A DNA stretch of 64,000 nucleotides from UMGS755 sp045602005. GTDB taxonomy: Bacteria > Bacillota > Clostridia > UBA1381 > UBA9506. The translations under genes and the position numbers were made by a program. The notes beneath the pieces were generated by a model. That model had not been told where the DNA came from, ran no database searches, and worked only from the letters and a program-made list of their open reading frames with translations. Each line of letters starts with the position of its first letter. The first letter of the stretch is position 1. The stretch lies in the NCBI GenBank assembly GCA_045602005.1, contig JAZSAS010000010.1, positions 1 to 64,000 on the forward strand, written 5' to 3'. This document shows positions 1 to 7,053 of this stretch, piece after piece.

Positions 1-130
1 AGACAAAAGTAGCAAAAACGCGGGGGATTTCGATTTCCCCCCGCACCCCTAAAAACGACACAGGGGCTTTTCCCCTGGACCCCCTTTACATAGAAGAACA
101 CAATTTACATAACCCATTTATGTATGGTAA
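1..130. other. GC-rich hairpin-prone edge segment, nature unknown
   Basis: No gene is visible in positions 1-265. The first 90 bases are unlike the rest of the window. Two short stems can be drawn: a 7-bp one (20-26 with 38-44, G-rich against C-rich arms) and CAGGGG/CCCCTG (61-66 with 72-77, loop of five). Runs of G and C alternate with A-runs. This could be the end of a gene outside the window, a terminator pair, or a dispersed intergenic repeat. The sequence alone does not decide. Confidence 0.3.
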
Positions 131-202
131 GTAACAGTTGCAGGGCTGGTAGGCTCATAAAAACGCTATGTGGCATCGCAAGTAATATTAGGGTTATACC
201 CG

Positions 203-241
203 AAATAAATATCCATCCGCATAGCGGATGGATATTTATTT
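203..241 (-). terminator. 18-bp perfect inverted repeat, possible terminator
   Basis: The two 18-base arms (203-220 and 224-241) are perfect reverse complements around a 3-base centre. It lies 24 bases beyond the stop codon of the minus-strand P-loop gene. Read on the minus strand the stem ends in TATTTATTT, but there is no free U-run after it. It may be a factor-independent terminator, an RNA-stabilising hairpin, or a dispersed palindromic repeat. Confidence 0.45.
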
Positions 242-265
242 GAAGGTAAGCACCTTTATTCGTGA

Positions 266-1267
266 TTAGGGAAAAATACGGCTTAAAACAGTTTTGCGAA
301 CACCCATGAGCTTGTCGTGGTCAATCTGTTTTTCGTAAGCCTCCTCTGCCTGGCGGCAGGCTTCGTTGGCAGAAATTAAATGCTTGATAGCCATACCCAC
401 AGCCTCTTTATAGCGAAGACTCAACTCCGACAGCTCTTTTTCATGCTGCTCATCTGTATCGGGGCGAACGGCAATGGCATAAAAATCAATTATTTCATCT
501 CCCTCTCTAGAGGGGAAATATTCATGTGGTGCAGTGGAGTCAAAAAGGCACAGCCCCAGTTCGCGAATAATCACCATATCAAGGCTATTAGGGTCAAAGG
601 CACAGTGGTAACGTTCAACGTGAAAACCGTTATCACAGGCGGCCAACGACAGCTTTTTTAAAAAGGTGGATTTACCTGTGCCGGGACGTCCCTTGATAAA
701 ATATCGTTTGGTTCCCTCGGAAAGTATTTCCACATAATCCATGGAACCGCCGGTGGTGGCAGCACCAAAGAAACGGTCATACATAACACCGGGATAATCG
801 GTTTTTCTGCCATCTAAAAGTGCACTCACGGTGTCATCGGTCAGGCGGTTTAATGAGTTGTAATCTGTGTTTCTGATATACACTTTCTCCCAGTCATCGT
901 GAATTTTCTTTGCCTGTTGAAAACACTCAGTGGCTTTATCCATTTGTCTGTTGCAGAGGGACAAGGCATCACCGGAAAACAGCGAGGCCACATCGAACCG
1001 TGGCTCATAAAGCGGCTGGTTCACCAGACCTGTGCCCAGTGCCGGAAACAAAATGCCCTCGGGAGAGTTGTCCAGACTGTTGTGGATAATCTCCATGTCT
1101 ATATGCCCCTGTTTAGCAGCGGCGTAGCATTCCCGTATCAATCCGGCGGCTAAGGTTCTGGGATAGCCCCAGAGGCGAATCACGTCATGGTAGCTAGCCA
1201 GTTCGTGCTCTAAATAACTGGCACGTCCCTGGCATCCGTTTGTTGTCAGAAAAAAATGACGCTCCAA
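266..1267 (-). CDS. P-loop NTPase with two related halves (PRK06851-like)
   Basis: This 333-aa protein resembles the uncharacterised ATPase family listed as PRK06851 in spore formers. The intact Walker A motif GRPGTGKS is at residues 193-200. A stretch around 218-248 (HCAFDPNSLD then STAPH) matches the family pattern. The first half repeats this layout in degraded form: TTNGCQGRAS at 8-17 stands where a P-loop should be, and IIHNSLDNSP at 60-69 mirrors the second half. The protein is therefore a tandem duplication with one probably inactive NTP site. A TTG start at 1267 is chosen because GAAAGGAG lies 10 bases upstream and the family's usual N-terminus (ERHFFL) begins there; an ATG at 1297 is the alternative. 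It lies downstream of spoVAC, probably in the same transcript. Role unknown; a spore or germination role is inferred from context. Confidence 0.75.
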   Translation of the reverse strand: MERHFFLTTNGCQGRASYLEHELASYHDVIRLWGYPRTLAAGLIRECYAAAKQGHIDMEIIHNSLDNSPEGILFPALGTGLVNQPLYEPRFDVASLFSGDALSLCNRQMDKATECFQQAKKIHDDWEKVYIRNTDYNSLNRLTDDTVSALLDGRKTDYPGVMYDRFFGAATTGGSMDYVEILSEGTKRYFIKGRPGTGKSTFLKKLSLAACDNGFHVERYHCAFDPNSLDMVIIRELGLCLFDSTAPHEYFPSREGDEIIDFYAIAVRPDTDEQHEKELSELSLRYKEAVGMAIKHLISANEACRQAEEAYEKQIDHDKLMGVRKTVLSRIFP

Positions 1268-1334
1268 ATTGTCACAGCTCCTTTCAAGCTTCTTCATACC
1301 TATAGTATGCAGTAGGGCTTGTTTGATATGAGCA

Positions 1335-1784
1335 CTAAAGCAGCGACATGATATAATTAATAAGTCCAACGGCCACAGAAGATAAAATGCCGTATACCAA
1401 AACCGGTCCCGCAATGATAAACATTTTGGCAGAAAGCCCCAGCACCAATCCCTCGCTTTTAAATTCCATTGCCGGAGAAACAATTGAGTTTGCAAAGCCG
1501 GTGATGGGAACAATGGTTCCGGCACCGGCATATTTTGCAATTCTATCGTAGATACCGATACCTGTTAAAAAAGCGCCCAAAAATACCATAGAAACAGAGG
1601 TCCATGAAGAGGCGGCTTCCTTTTCTAAGCCTAGGGAACGAAAACCGTCTGAAATTAGCTGGCCAATGATGCATATTCCGCCGCCGATTAAAAAGGCCAA
1701 AATCAGGTCTTTTGCCAGGGTAGAGTTGGGCGTTTTTTTATCAATATACTGTTTGTATTCCTGTTTGGTCATTTTGTTGGTCAT
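1335..1784 (-). CDS. spoVAC: stage V sporulation protein AC
   Basis: SpoVAC is an inner-membrane protein of the SpoVA channel, which moves dipicolinic acid into the forespore and out at germination; in Bacillus it behaves as a mechanosensitive channel. The 149 residues are the usual length and contain about four hydrophobic segments, with glycine-rich stretches such as FLIGGGICIIGQLISDG and the IVPITGFANSIVSPAMEFKSEG region typical of the family. The ATG at 1784 is preceded by AAGGAG, which overlaps the stop of the small upstream ORF. The usual partners spoVAD and spoVAE do not follow here; the next gene is the P-loop protein. Assignment is firm by similarity. Confidence 0.92.
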   Translation of the reverse strand: MTNKMTKQEYKQYIDKKTPNSTLAKDLILAFLIGGGICIIGQLISDGFRSLGLEKEAASSWTSVSMVFLGAFLTGIGIYDRIAKYAGAGTIVPITGFANSIVSPAMEFKSEGLVLGLSAKMFIIAGPVLVYGILSSVAVGLINYIMSLL

Positions 1785-1795
1785 TTAAAAACTCC

Positions 1796-1933
1796 TTAAT
1801 CTAAACATGCCATAACTAAGACGGCATCTGAAAGGCTTCGTTGGTTTGCAGTCATATATTGGAACACAGCGCCGGCGCACAGCATGGCACAAATCATGCA
1901 CACCATGGCACAGCGAAGAAATTTCATTTTCAT
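1796..1933 (-). CDS. 45-aa single-span membrane peptide upstream of spoVAC
   Basis: A short ORF with a strong ribosome binding site (AAAGGAGG, then 8 bases, then ATG at 1933) encodes 45 residues. The N-terminus is MKMKFLRCAM, followed by one hydrophobic segment (about residues 8-27) rich in Cys and Met, and a polar end (TANQRSLSDAV). Its stop codon TAA forms part of the spoVAC Shine-Dalgarno sequence, so the two are probably translationally coupled. I do not recognise a family. It could be a genuine small membrane protein acting with SpoVAC or a leader peptide that sets spoVAC translation. The close coupling and strong binding site argue that it is translated. Confidence 0.6.
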   Translation of the reverse strand: MKMKFLRCAMVCMICAMLCAGAVFQYMTANQRSLSDAVLVMACLD

Positions 1934-1994
1934 TTTGGTTTTCCTCCTTTTTCAGCTAGATGCTTTCAATGATTTTGCGAGCATCTTATGTTTA

Positions 1995-2024
1995 TATTAT
2001 TTGAAAATTTTATAAAATTTATTC
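1995..2024 (-). promoter_or_regulatory. possible sigma-G/F-type sporulation promoter
   Basis: Read on the minus strand, GAATA (2024-2020) is followed after exactly 18 bases by AATAATA (2001-1995). The Bacillus sigma-G consensus is GHATR, 18 bases, CATWHTA; only the first base of the -10 differs. It lies about 60 bases upstream of the small ORF and spoVAC, which is the expected place. The region is very AT-rich, so chance matches are possible. Confidence 0.45.
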
Positions 2025-2031
2025 TTTTTGC

Positions 2032-2060
2032 TTGTTTTTTTCATAGCGTTTTAGTACAAT
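2032..2060 (+). promoter_or_regulatory. sigma-A-type promoter for the amidase gene
   Basis: TTGTTT (2032-2037), 17 bases, then TACAAT (2055-2060). It lies 45 bases before the ATG at 2105 and points away from the spoVAC unit. Confidence 0.5.
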
Positions 2061-2104
2061 AATAAATTAAAAGAGACAGACCTTTTAGAGGTAGGGGAGC
2101 TTTT

Positions 2105-2938
2105 ATGCGGAAGAAAATTATTTTTACAATTTGTGCTCTGGTTTTCGTGCTGATTGTTTGGACAATGGTTGATTTTATGACGGCTGTGACACCGGACAAG
2201 ATCTCCTTTGTGGATTTGTCACAGGTTGCAGCAAAAGAGATGTTGACAGAGGAGGATTATGCCCTCATTTTTCGGCAGACCGGTCTGGGGAAACCGGCAG
2301 TGGACAGCCTAAAAGCTACCTCTAAAAAATTTTTAGAAGATTTGCAGCAATTTCAGGAGCAAAAGCTGACACCTGTCACCTATGACCAAACCTTTTTGTT
2401 TTTCCCCACAACAACAGCAGAGCTATTGACCAATGAAGATGACCGCTTTCGGGATTTGTTATTCCCGCCTCTTGAAACAGGGGATATTTTTATCACCGGT
2501 TCCACCAAAACATTATTATACCGCCATGGACATACAGGTTTGCTGATAGATGCACAGGAGGGAAAAGTTGCAGAGGCGCTGATGCTTGGTGCACCCTCGG
2601 CGATCACTTCAACAGATGCCTGGAGTTCCTATGCCACGCTTTTGATTTTGCGCCCCAAAGCAGATGCAGAAACCATTAGCAAGGCTGTTGATTTCACGAA
2701 GGAAAATCTTGTGAACATTCCCTATAATTTGCTCACCGGCGTGTTGCAAAAGGATAAATCTCACATGGCACAGATAGATTCCACCCACTGTTCTCATCTT
2801 GTTTGGCAGGCTTACAAGGTGGCAGGGCTTGATTTAGACAGTGACGGTGGTTGGCAGGTAACCCCTAAAGATCTTTCTGGAAGTTCAGCTTTAGAAATTG
2901 TTTTTTCATATAATTTTGGTGAAGACGGAAGGTGGTAG
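2105..2938 (+). CDS. membrane-anchored papain-like (YiiX/NlpC-P60 type) amidase
   Basis: The 277-aa protein begins with a signal anchor (residues 4-25) followed by an extracytoplasmic domain. The C-terminal half shows the permuted papain-like hydrolase pattern: GDIFITGS at 126-133, HGHTGLL with His143, and THCSHLVWQAY with Cys229 as the likely nucleophile. Members of this fold (YiiX/YebB, NlpC/P60 superfamily) cleave amide or ester bonds, often in peptidoglycan or lipids; the substrate here is unknown. The first 120 residues are not recognised. The ATG at 2105 follows GGGGAG. It is transcribed divergently from the spoVAC unit and appears monocistronic. An envelope hydrolase is the best guess. 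Confidence 0.7.
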   Translation: MRKKIIFTICALVFVLIVWTMVDFMTAVTPDKISFVDLSQVAAKEMLTEEDYALIFRQTGLGKPAVDSLKATSKKFLEDLQQFQEQKLTPVTYDQTFLFFPTTTAELLTNEDDRFRDLLFPPLETGDIFITGSTKTLLYRHGHTGLLIDAQEGKVAEALMLGAPSAITSTDAWSSYATLLILRPKADAETISKAVDFTKENLVNIPYNLLTGVLQKDKSHMAQIDSTHCSHLVWQAYKVAGLDLDSDGGWQVTPKDLSGSSALEIVFSYNFGEDGRW

Positions 2939-2992
2939 TCAACATGAATAAAGATTCTGTTCAGTTTTTTTATAAATTATCTGCTTTTCCTA

Positions 2993-3022
2993 TTGAAAAA
3001 CTGATACATTTTGTGGTATAAT
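2993..3022 (+). promoter_or_regulatory. sigma-A promoter of the tig-clpP-clpX operon
   Basis: TTGAAA (2993-2998), 18 bases, TATAAT (3017-3022), about 80 bases before the tig start. Nothing coding is apparent between 2939 and 3100. I see no obvious CtsR repeat. Confidence 0.7.
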
Positions 3023-3100
3023 AGGAAAACATGGCTAAATGTTAAGCCGCCCTCGGTTCAAAAAGAACCAAATTGAGGAAATTGTAGGAGGACGAAAGAA

Positions 3101-4561
3101 ATGAGTAGTGTATTAGACAAAAAAGAAAAAAATACGGTTGACTTCACCATGACGGTTAAGGCTGATGTCTTTTCCGAAGCGATGGACCGGGCGTTTAAAA
3201 AGAATGTGAAACACATCGCTCTGCCGGGTTTCAGAAAGGGTAAGGCACCCAGAAAGCTGATTGAAAGAACCTATGGCGAAGCAATTTTTTATGATGATGC
3301 AATTGATTTTCTTTTTCCCGCCGAATATGAAGCGGCAATCAAAGAGCTTGCTTTAGAGCCTGTTGATGTTCCTAAGCTGGACGTTAAGGAAATCGGCACC
3401 GGCAAGGATTTAGTTATGGCAATCAGCGTAACTGTTAAACCTGAGGTAACCTTAGGTGATTATAAGGGCATTGAGCTTGAAGAAATCGTACATACTGTAA
3501 CAGATGAAGATGTTGACCGTGAAGTAACCCAGAAGCAGGAGCGTAACGCCAGATTGGTTACGGTAGATGACCGTGCTGTGAAAGAAGGCGATATTGCCAA
3601 TATCAACTTCGAAGGCTTTACAGATGGTGTTGCTTTCCCCGGCGGCAAGGGCGAAAACCATGACCTGACAATCGGTAGCGGTCAGTTTATCCCCGGCTTT
3701 GAAGAACAGATTGTGGGTAAAAACATTGGTGAAGAATTTGATGTAAACGTTACTTTCCCTGAAGAATATCATGCTGAAGATTTAAAGGGCAAGCCGGCAG
3801 TGTTCAAAGTGAAGGTAAACAGCATACAATATAAAGAACTCCCTGAGCTGGATGATGAATTTGCAAAAGATATCAGTGAATTTGATACACTAGATGCATT
3901 AAAAGCCGATATTCGGGAAAAACTAGTTCAGGATGCTGAAAAGACAACCAAGCAGGAACGTGAAAATGCGGTGATTGACAAGCTGGTTGCTGATACGGAA
4001 ATTGATGTGCCCGACTGCATGATTGACAATCGGGTTGAGAGCATGATTCGTGAAAACAATATGCGTATGGCACAGCAGGGTCTGACCTTTGAGCAGTATC
4101 TTTCCTTCATGGGCACTGACATAGAGCAGTTTAAAGTTATGATGCGCCCCAATGCTGAAAAGCAGGTTAAGGCAAATCTGATTTTAGAGGCCATTGTTAA
4201 GAAAGAAGCCTTTGAAGTAACAGATGCAATGCTGGATGAAAAAATCCGTGAAATGGCTGAAAACTTCAATATGGATGCTGATAAGCTGAAGGAAACGCTC
4301 CGTGAACAGGATTCTGAAAACTTAAAGGAAGACATGAAGATGGAAATGGCTGTGGCTATGCTGGTAGACAGCGCAAAATGGACCAAAGCAAAGGCAGCAA
4401 AGTCTACAGCAGCTAAGTCAACAGCTAAATCTACCGCTGCAAAGTCTACTAAGACCGCTGCTAAAGCAACAGAGAGCAAAACAGCCGCAAAAGCACCTGC
4501 AAAAACAACAACAAAGAAAACAGCAGCTAAGAAAACCGAGCAGAAGAATGCGGAGGAATAA
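3101..4561 (+). CDS. tig: trigger factor with a lysine/alanine-rich tail
   Basis: Trigger factor is the ribosome-bound chaperone and peptidyl-prolyl isomerase that receives nascent chains. The ribosome-docking signature GFRKGKAP is at residues 43-50. The FKBP-type domain lies near 150-245 (EGDIANINFEGF, then GSGQFIPGFEEQIVG). The helical chaperone arms follow to about residue 427. Residues 428-486 form an extra low-complexity tail built of AKST/AAK/TKK units, which makes the protein (486 aa) longer than the usual 430 or so. Such tails occur in some clostridia, but the role is not known to me; it could bind RNA or ribosomes by charge. AGGAGG sits before the ATG. clpP follows after 2 bases, the normal tig-clpP-clpX order. 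Confidence 0.96.
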   Translation: MSSVLDKKEKNTVDFTMTVKADVFSEAMDRAFKKNVKHIALPGFRKGKAPRKLIERTYGEAIFYDDAIDFLFPAEYEAAIKELALEPVDVPKLDVKEIGTGKDLVMAISVTVKPEVTLGDYKGIELEEIVHTVTDEDVDREVTQKQERNARLVTVDDRAVKEGDIANINFEGFTDGVAFPGGKGENHDLTIGSGQFIPGFEEQIVGKNIGEEFDVNVTFPEEYHAEDLKGKPAVFKVKVNSIQYKELPELDDEFAKDISEFDTLDALKADIREKLVQDAEKTTKQERENAVIDKLVADTEIDVPDCMIDNRVESMIRENNMRMAQQGLTFEQYLSFMGTDIEQFKVMMRPNAEKQVKANLILEAIVKKEAFEVTDAMLDEKIREMAENFNMDADKLKETLREQDSENLKEDMKMEMAVAMLVDSAKWTKAKAAKSTAAKSTAKSTAAKSTKTAAKATESKTAAKAPAKTTTKKTAAKKTEQKNAEE

Positions 4562-4563
4562 GA

Positions 4564-5145
4564 ATGAGTTTAGTACCTGTTGTCGTTGAGCAAACCAATC
4601 GTGGTGAACGTTCATATGACATTTTCTCCAGACTGTTAAAAGACCGTATCATTTTCCTTTCTGAGGAAGTGAACGATGTAACAGCAAGTCTGGTTGTAGC
4701 ACAGTTGTTGTTCCTAGAGGGCGAAGACCCGGATAAGGACATTCAGTTCTACATTAACAGCCCCGGCGGCTCTATCACAAGCGGCATGGCAATTTATGAC
4801 ACAATGCAATACATAAAGTGCGATGTGTCCACCATTTGTGTTGGTATGGCTGCCAGCATGGGTGCTTTTCTGCTGGCGGCAGGAACACCGGGTAAGCGTT
4901 TTGCATTGCCCAACAGTGAAATTATGATTCATCAGCCTTTAGGCGGCATGCAAGGCCAGGCAACGGATATTAAAATCCACGCCGATCGTATTATTAAAAT
5001 CAAGGAAACCTTAAATAAGATTTTGAGCGAGCGGACGGGCAAACCTCTGGAAGTGATTGAAAGAGACACCGAACGTGATAACTTCATGACTGCTCAGGAG
5101 GCTATGGAATACGGCCTTATTGACAAGGTTATTGTATCCAGATAG
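4564..5145 (+). CDS. clpP: ATP-dependent Clp protease proteolytic subunit
   Basis: ClpP forms the double-heptamer serine protease chamber that degrades proteins unfolded by ClpX or other Clp ATPases. The 193 residues match the family length. The catalytic triad is in place: Ser98 in GMAASMGAF, His123 in MIHQPLGG and Asp172 in RDTERDNF. The glycine-rich oxyanion strand SPGGSITSG is at 66-74. The start follows GCGGAGGAATAAGA, which overlaps the end of tig. The gene is co-transcribed with tig and clpX. Confidence 0.98.
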   Translation: MSLVPVVVEQTNRGERSYDIFSRLLKDRIIFLSEEVNDVTASLVVAQLLFLEGEDPDKDIQFYINSPGGSITSGMAIYDTMQYIKCDVSTICVGMAASMGAFLLAAGTPGKRFALPNSEIMIHQPLGGMQGQATDIKIHADRIIKIKETLNKILSERTGKPLEVIERDTERDNFMTAQEAMEYGLIDKVIVSR

Positions 5146-5171
5146 TGAATCAATAAAGAGAGGTGCGTATT

Positions 5172-6443
5172 TTGGCAGGTAAAGGCAGTAAGACCGAGCC
5201 ACGCTGCAATTTTTGCGGCTTATATGAAAGTCAGGTTCTGAAGCTATTTAAAGGGCCAAATGTGTGTATCTGTAATGAATGTATTGCCATGTGCAACCGC
5301 TACATGGGAAACAATTTTGATTTTACAGATATGGATGTTAATTTGTCAGGGCTACCTAAGCCCAGAGAAATTAAAGAACGGCTTGACCAGTATGTTATTG
5401 GTCAGGAAAATGCAAAAAAAGCACTGGCTGTTGCAGTGTATAACCATTATAAGCGAATTGAAAGCAAGCAGCAGACCGGCGAAGTGGATATTCAGAAGTC
5501 TAACATTCTTCTGCTGGGTCCCACAGGCTCCGGAAAAACGCTGTTGGCACAAACCCTGGCTAAAATTTTAAATGTGCCCTTTGCCATTGCCGATGCCACA
5601 ACCTTAACAGAGGCAGGCTATGTGGGTGAAGATGTTGAAAACATTTTGCTGAAGCTGATTCAAGCGGCAGATGGATCAATAGAAGAAGCACAGCGGGGCA
5701 TCATTTATATTGATGAGATTGACAAAATTACCCGTAAGTCAGAAAACACCTCCATCACCCGTGATGTCAGCGGTGAAGGTGTTCAACAGGCTCTTTTGAA
5801 GATTTTAGAGGGAACAGTTGCATCAGTTCCGCCCACCGGCGGCAGAAAACATCCCCATCAGGAATTTTTGCAGATTGACACAACGAACATTTTGTTTATC
5901 TGCGGCGGTGCCTTTGAGGGCATTGAAAAAATTATTGAGCGTCGCACCGGCACCAAAGCCCTTGGTTTTGGCGGTGAGGTGTTGTCTAAAAACAGTGTTG
6001 ATATCGGCAAAATGTTATCAAAACTTGAGCCGCAGGATTTGCTGAAATTCGGTTTGATTCCAGAATTGATTGGCCGCTTGCCTGTGATTACCACCCTGGA
6101 TATGCTGGATGAGGATGCCTTAATCAACATCATTCGGGAGCCTAAAAATGCGTTGCTAAAGCAATATCAAAAGCTCTTTGAACTGGACGGTGTGAAGCTC
6201 GAGGTTGAAGATGCGGCTGTGAGTGCCATTGCCAAAAAGGCATTGGAACGAAAAACCGGCGCCAGAGGCTTGCGTTCTATTATGGAAGAGTCGCTGCTTG
6301 ATATTATGTATTCTTTGCCGTCTGAAAAAAATGTGGCAAAGTGTGTGATTACCGAGGCGTGTGTTACAGAAAAAGCAAAGCCTGAATTGATTTACAGGGA
6401 AAAACAACAAAAACAAAGCATGCTGAATGAATCAGTATCATAA
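5172..6443 (+). CDS. clpX: ATP-dependent Clp protease ATP-binding subunit ClpX
   Basis: ClpX is the hexameric AAA+ unfoldase that feeds substrates into ClpP. A four-cysteine zinc-binding domain is at the N-terminus (Cys12, Cys15, Cys34, Cys37). Walker A GPTGSGKT is at 116-123 and Walker B YIDEIDK at 179-185. An LGFGG loop near residue 265 corresponds to the ClpP-contacting IGF loop. The length of 423 aa is normal. A TTG start at 5172 is preferred because AGAGG sits 8 bases upstream; a GTG at 5163 lies inside that binding site. The transcript ends at the terminator at 6446-6472. Confidence 0.97.
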   Translation: MAGKGSKTEPRCNFCGLYESQVLKLFKGPNVCICNECIAMCNRYMGNNFDFTDMDVNLSGLPKPREIKERLDQYVIGQENAKKALAVAVYNHYKRIESKQQTGEVDIQKSNILLLGPTGSGKTLLAQTLAKILNVPFAIADATTLTEAGYVGEDVENILLKLIQAADGSIEEAQRGIIYIDEIDKITRKSENTSITRDVSGEGVQQALLKILEGTVASVPPTGGRKHPHQEFLQIDTTNILFICGGAFEGIEKIIERRTGTKALGFGGEVLSKNSVDIGKMLSKLEPQDLLKFGLIPELIGRLPVITTLDMLDEDALINIIREPKNALLKQYQKLFELDGVKLEVEDAAVSAIAKKALERKTGARGLRSIMEESLLDIMYSLPSEKNVAKCVITEACVTEKAKPELIYREKQQKQSMLNESVS

Positions 6444-6445
6444 TG

Positions 6446-6472
6446 AAAAAGGGCGGTGTTTCCGCCCTTTTT
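6446..6472 (+). terminator. terminator after clpX
   Basis: An 11-bp stem (46-56 with 62-72 of the 6400s), GGGCGG against CCGCCC extended by A5/T5, closes the tig-clpP-clpX operon directly after the stop codon. Confidence 0.85.
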
Positions 6473-6530
6473 GTGTAGCATAACCACCTTTTACATAAAA
6501 GAGATTTTGGCCGGAGCAGGAGGACTGAAA

Positions 6531-7031
6531 ATGAATTTGATTGAAATCGGAAAAATTGTGAATACCCACGGTGTGCGGGGTGAAATCAAGCTGAATCCAT
6601 GGACAGATAGTTTAGAGGCTCTGTCAGATATTGACACGTTTTATTATAAGGAAAAAGGACAGATTGTGCCTCTGCATGTAACCGCACTGCGGTTTCATAA
6701 AAACTGTGCCATCATTAAGGCAGAGGGTGTTGACGACCTGGAAACAGCTGAAACCTTTCGGGGTAGAGTTTTTTATGTTGAGCGAGAGGAAAATCTGCCG
6801 GAGGGACGGTATTATATTGCTGATTTAATCGGTCTTTCTGTTTTGACAGAAGAAGGTGTGTTCGGCACAGTGGCCGATGTTTTTTCTACCGGTGCTAATG
6901 ATGTGTATGAGGTGAAACGAGAGGCGGGCAAGCCGGTTTATTTGCCTGCTATTAAACAGGTGGTGCAGGAAATCAACCTTCAAGAGGGCTATATTCAGGT
7001 TGTCATTCCTGAGGGACTTTTAGAAGACTAA
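6531..7031 (+). CDS. rimM: ribosome maturation factor RimM
   Basis: RimM assists maturation of the 30S subunit head by binding S19 and 16S rRNA. The 166-aa product starts with the family pattern IEIGKIVNTHGVRGEIKL and has a C-terminal PRC-barrel half (YYIADLIGLSV to IPEGLLED, about residues 95-166). The ATG at 6531 has GCAGGAGG upstream. trmD follows after 22 bases, the usual partner. Unlike in most Firmicutes, rpsP and the KH-domain gene are not upstream: this pair sits behind clpX. No clear promoter is visible in the 58 bases after the clpX terminator. Confidence 0.95.
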   Translation: MNLIEIGKIVNTHGVRGEIKLNPWTDSLEALSDIDTFYYKEKGQIVPLHVTALRFHKNCAIIKAEGVDDLETAETFRGRVFYVEREENLPEGRYYIADLIGLSVLTEEGVFGTVADVFSTGANDVYEVKREAGKPVYLPAIKQVVQEINLQEGYIQVVIPEGLLED

Positions 7032-7053
7032 TGTACATAAAAGGGTGAGTACT

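Noticed and set aside
1298..1540. N-terminal extension of the P-loop gene reading into spoVAC
   Set aside because: It is an out-of-frame shadow of spoVAC; the binding site and family start lie at 1267.
2944..3022. Short 25-aa reading frame between the amidase gene and tig
   Set aside because: It has no binding site and runs through the tig promoter.
2939..3100. Possible CtsR heat-shock repeat before tig
   Set aside because: No tandem GGTCAAA-type heptamers are visible.
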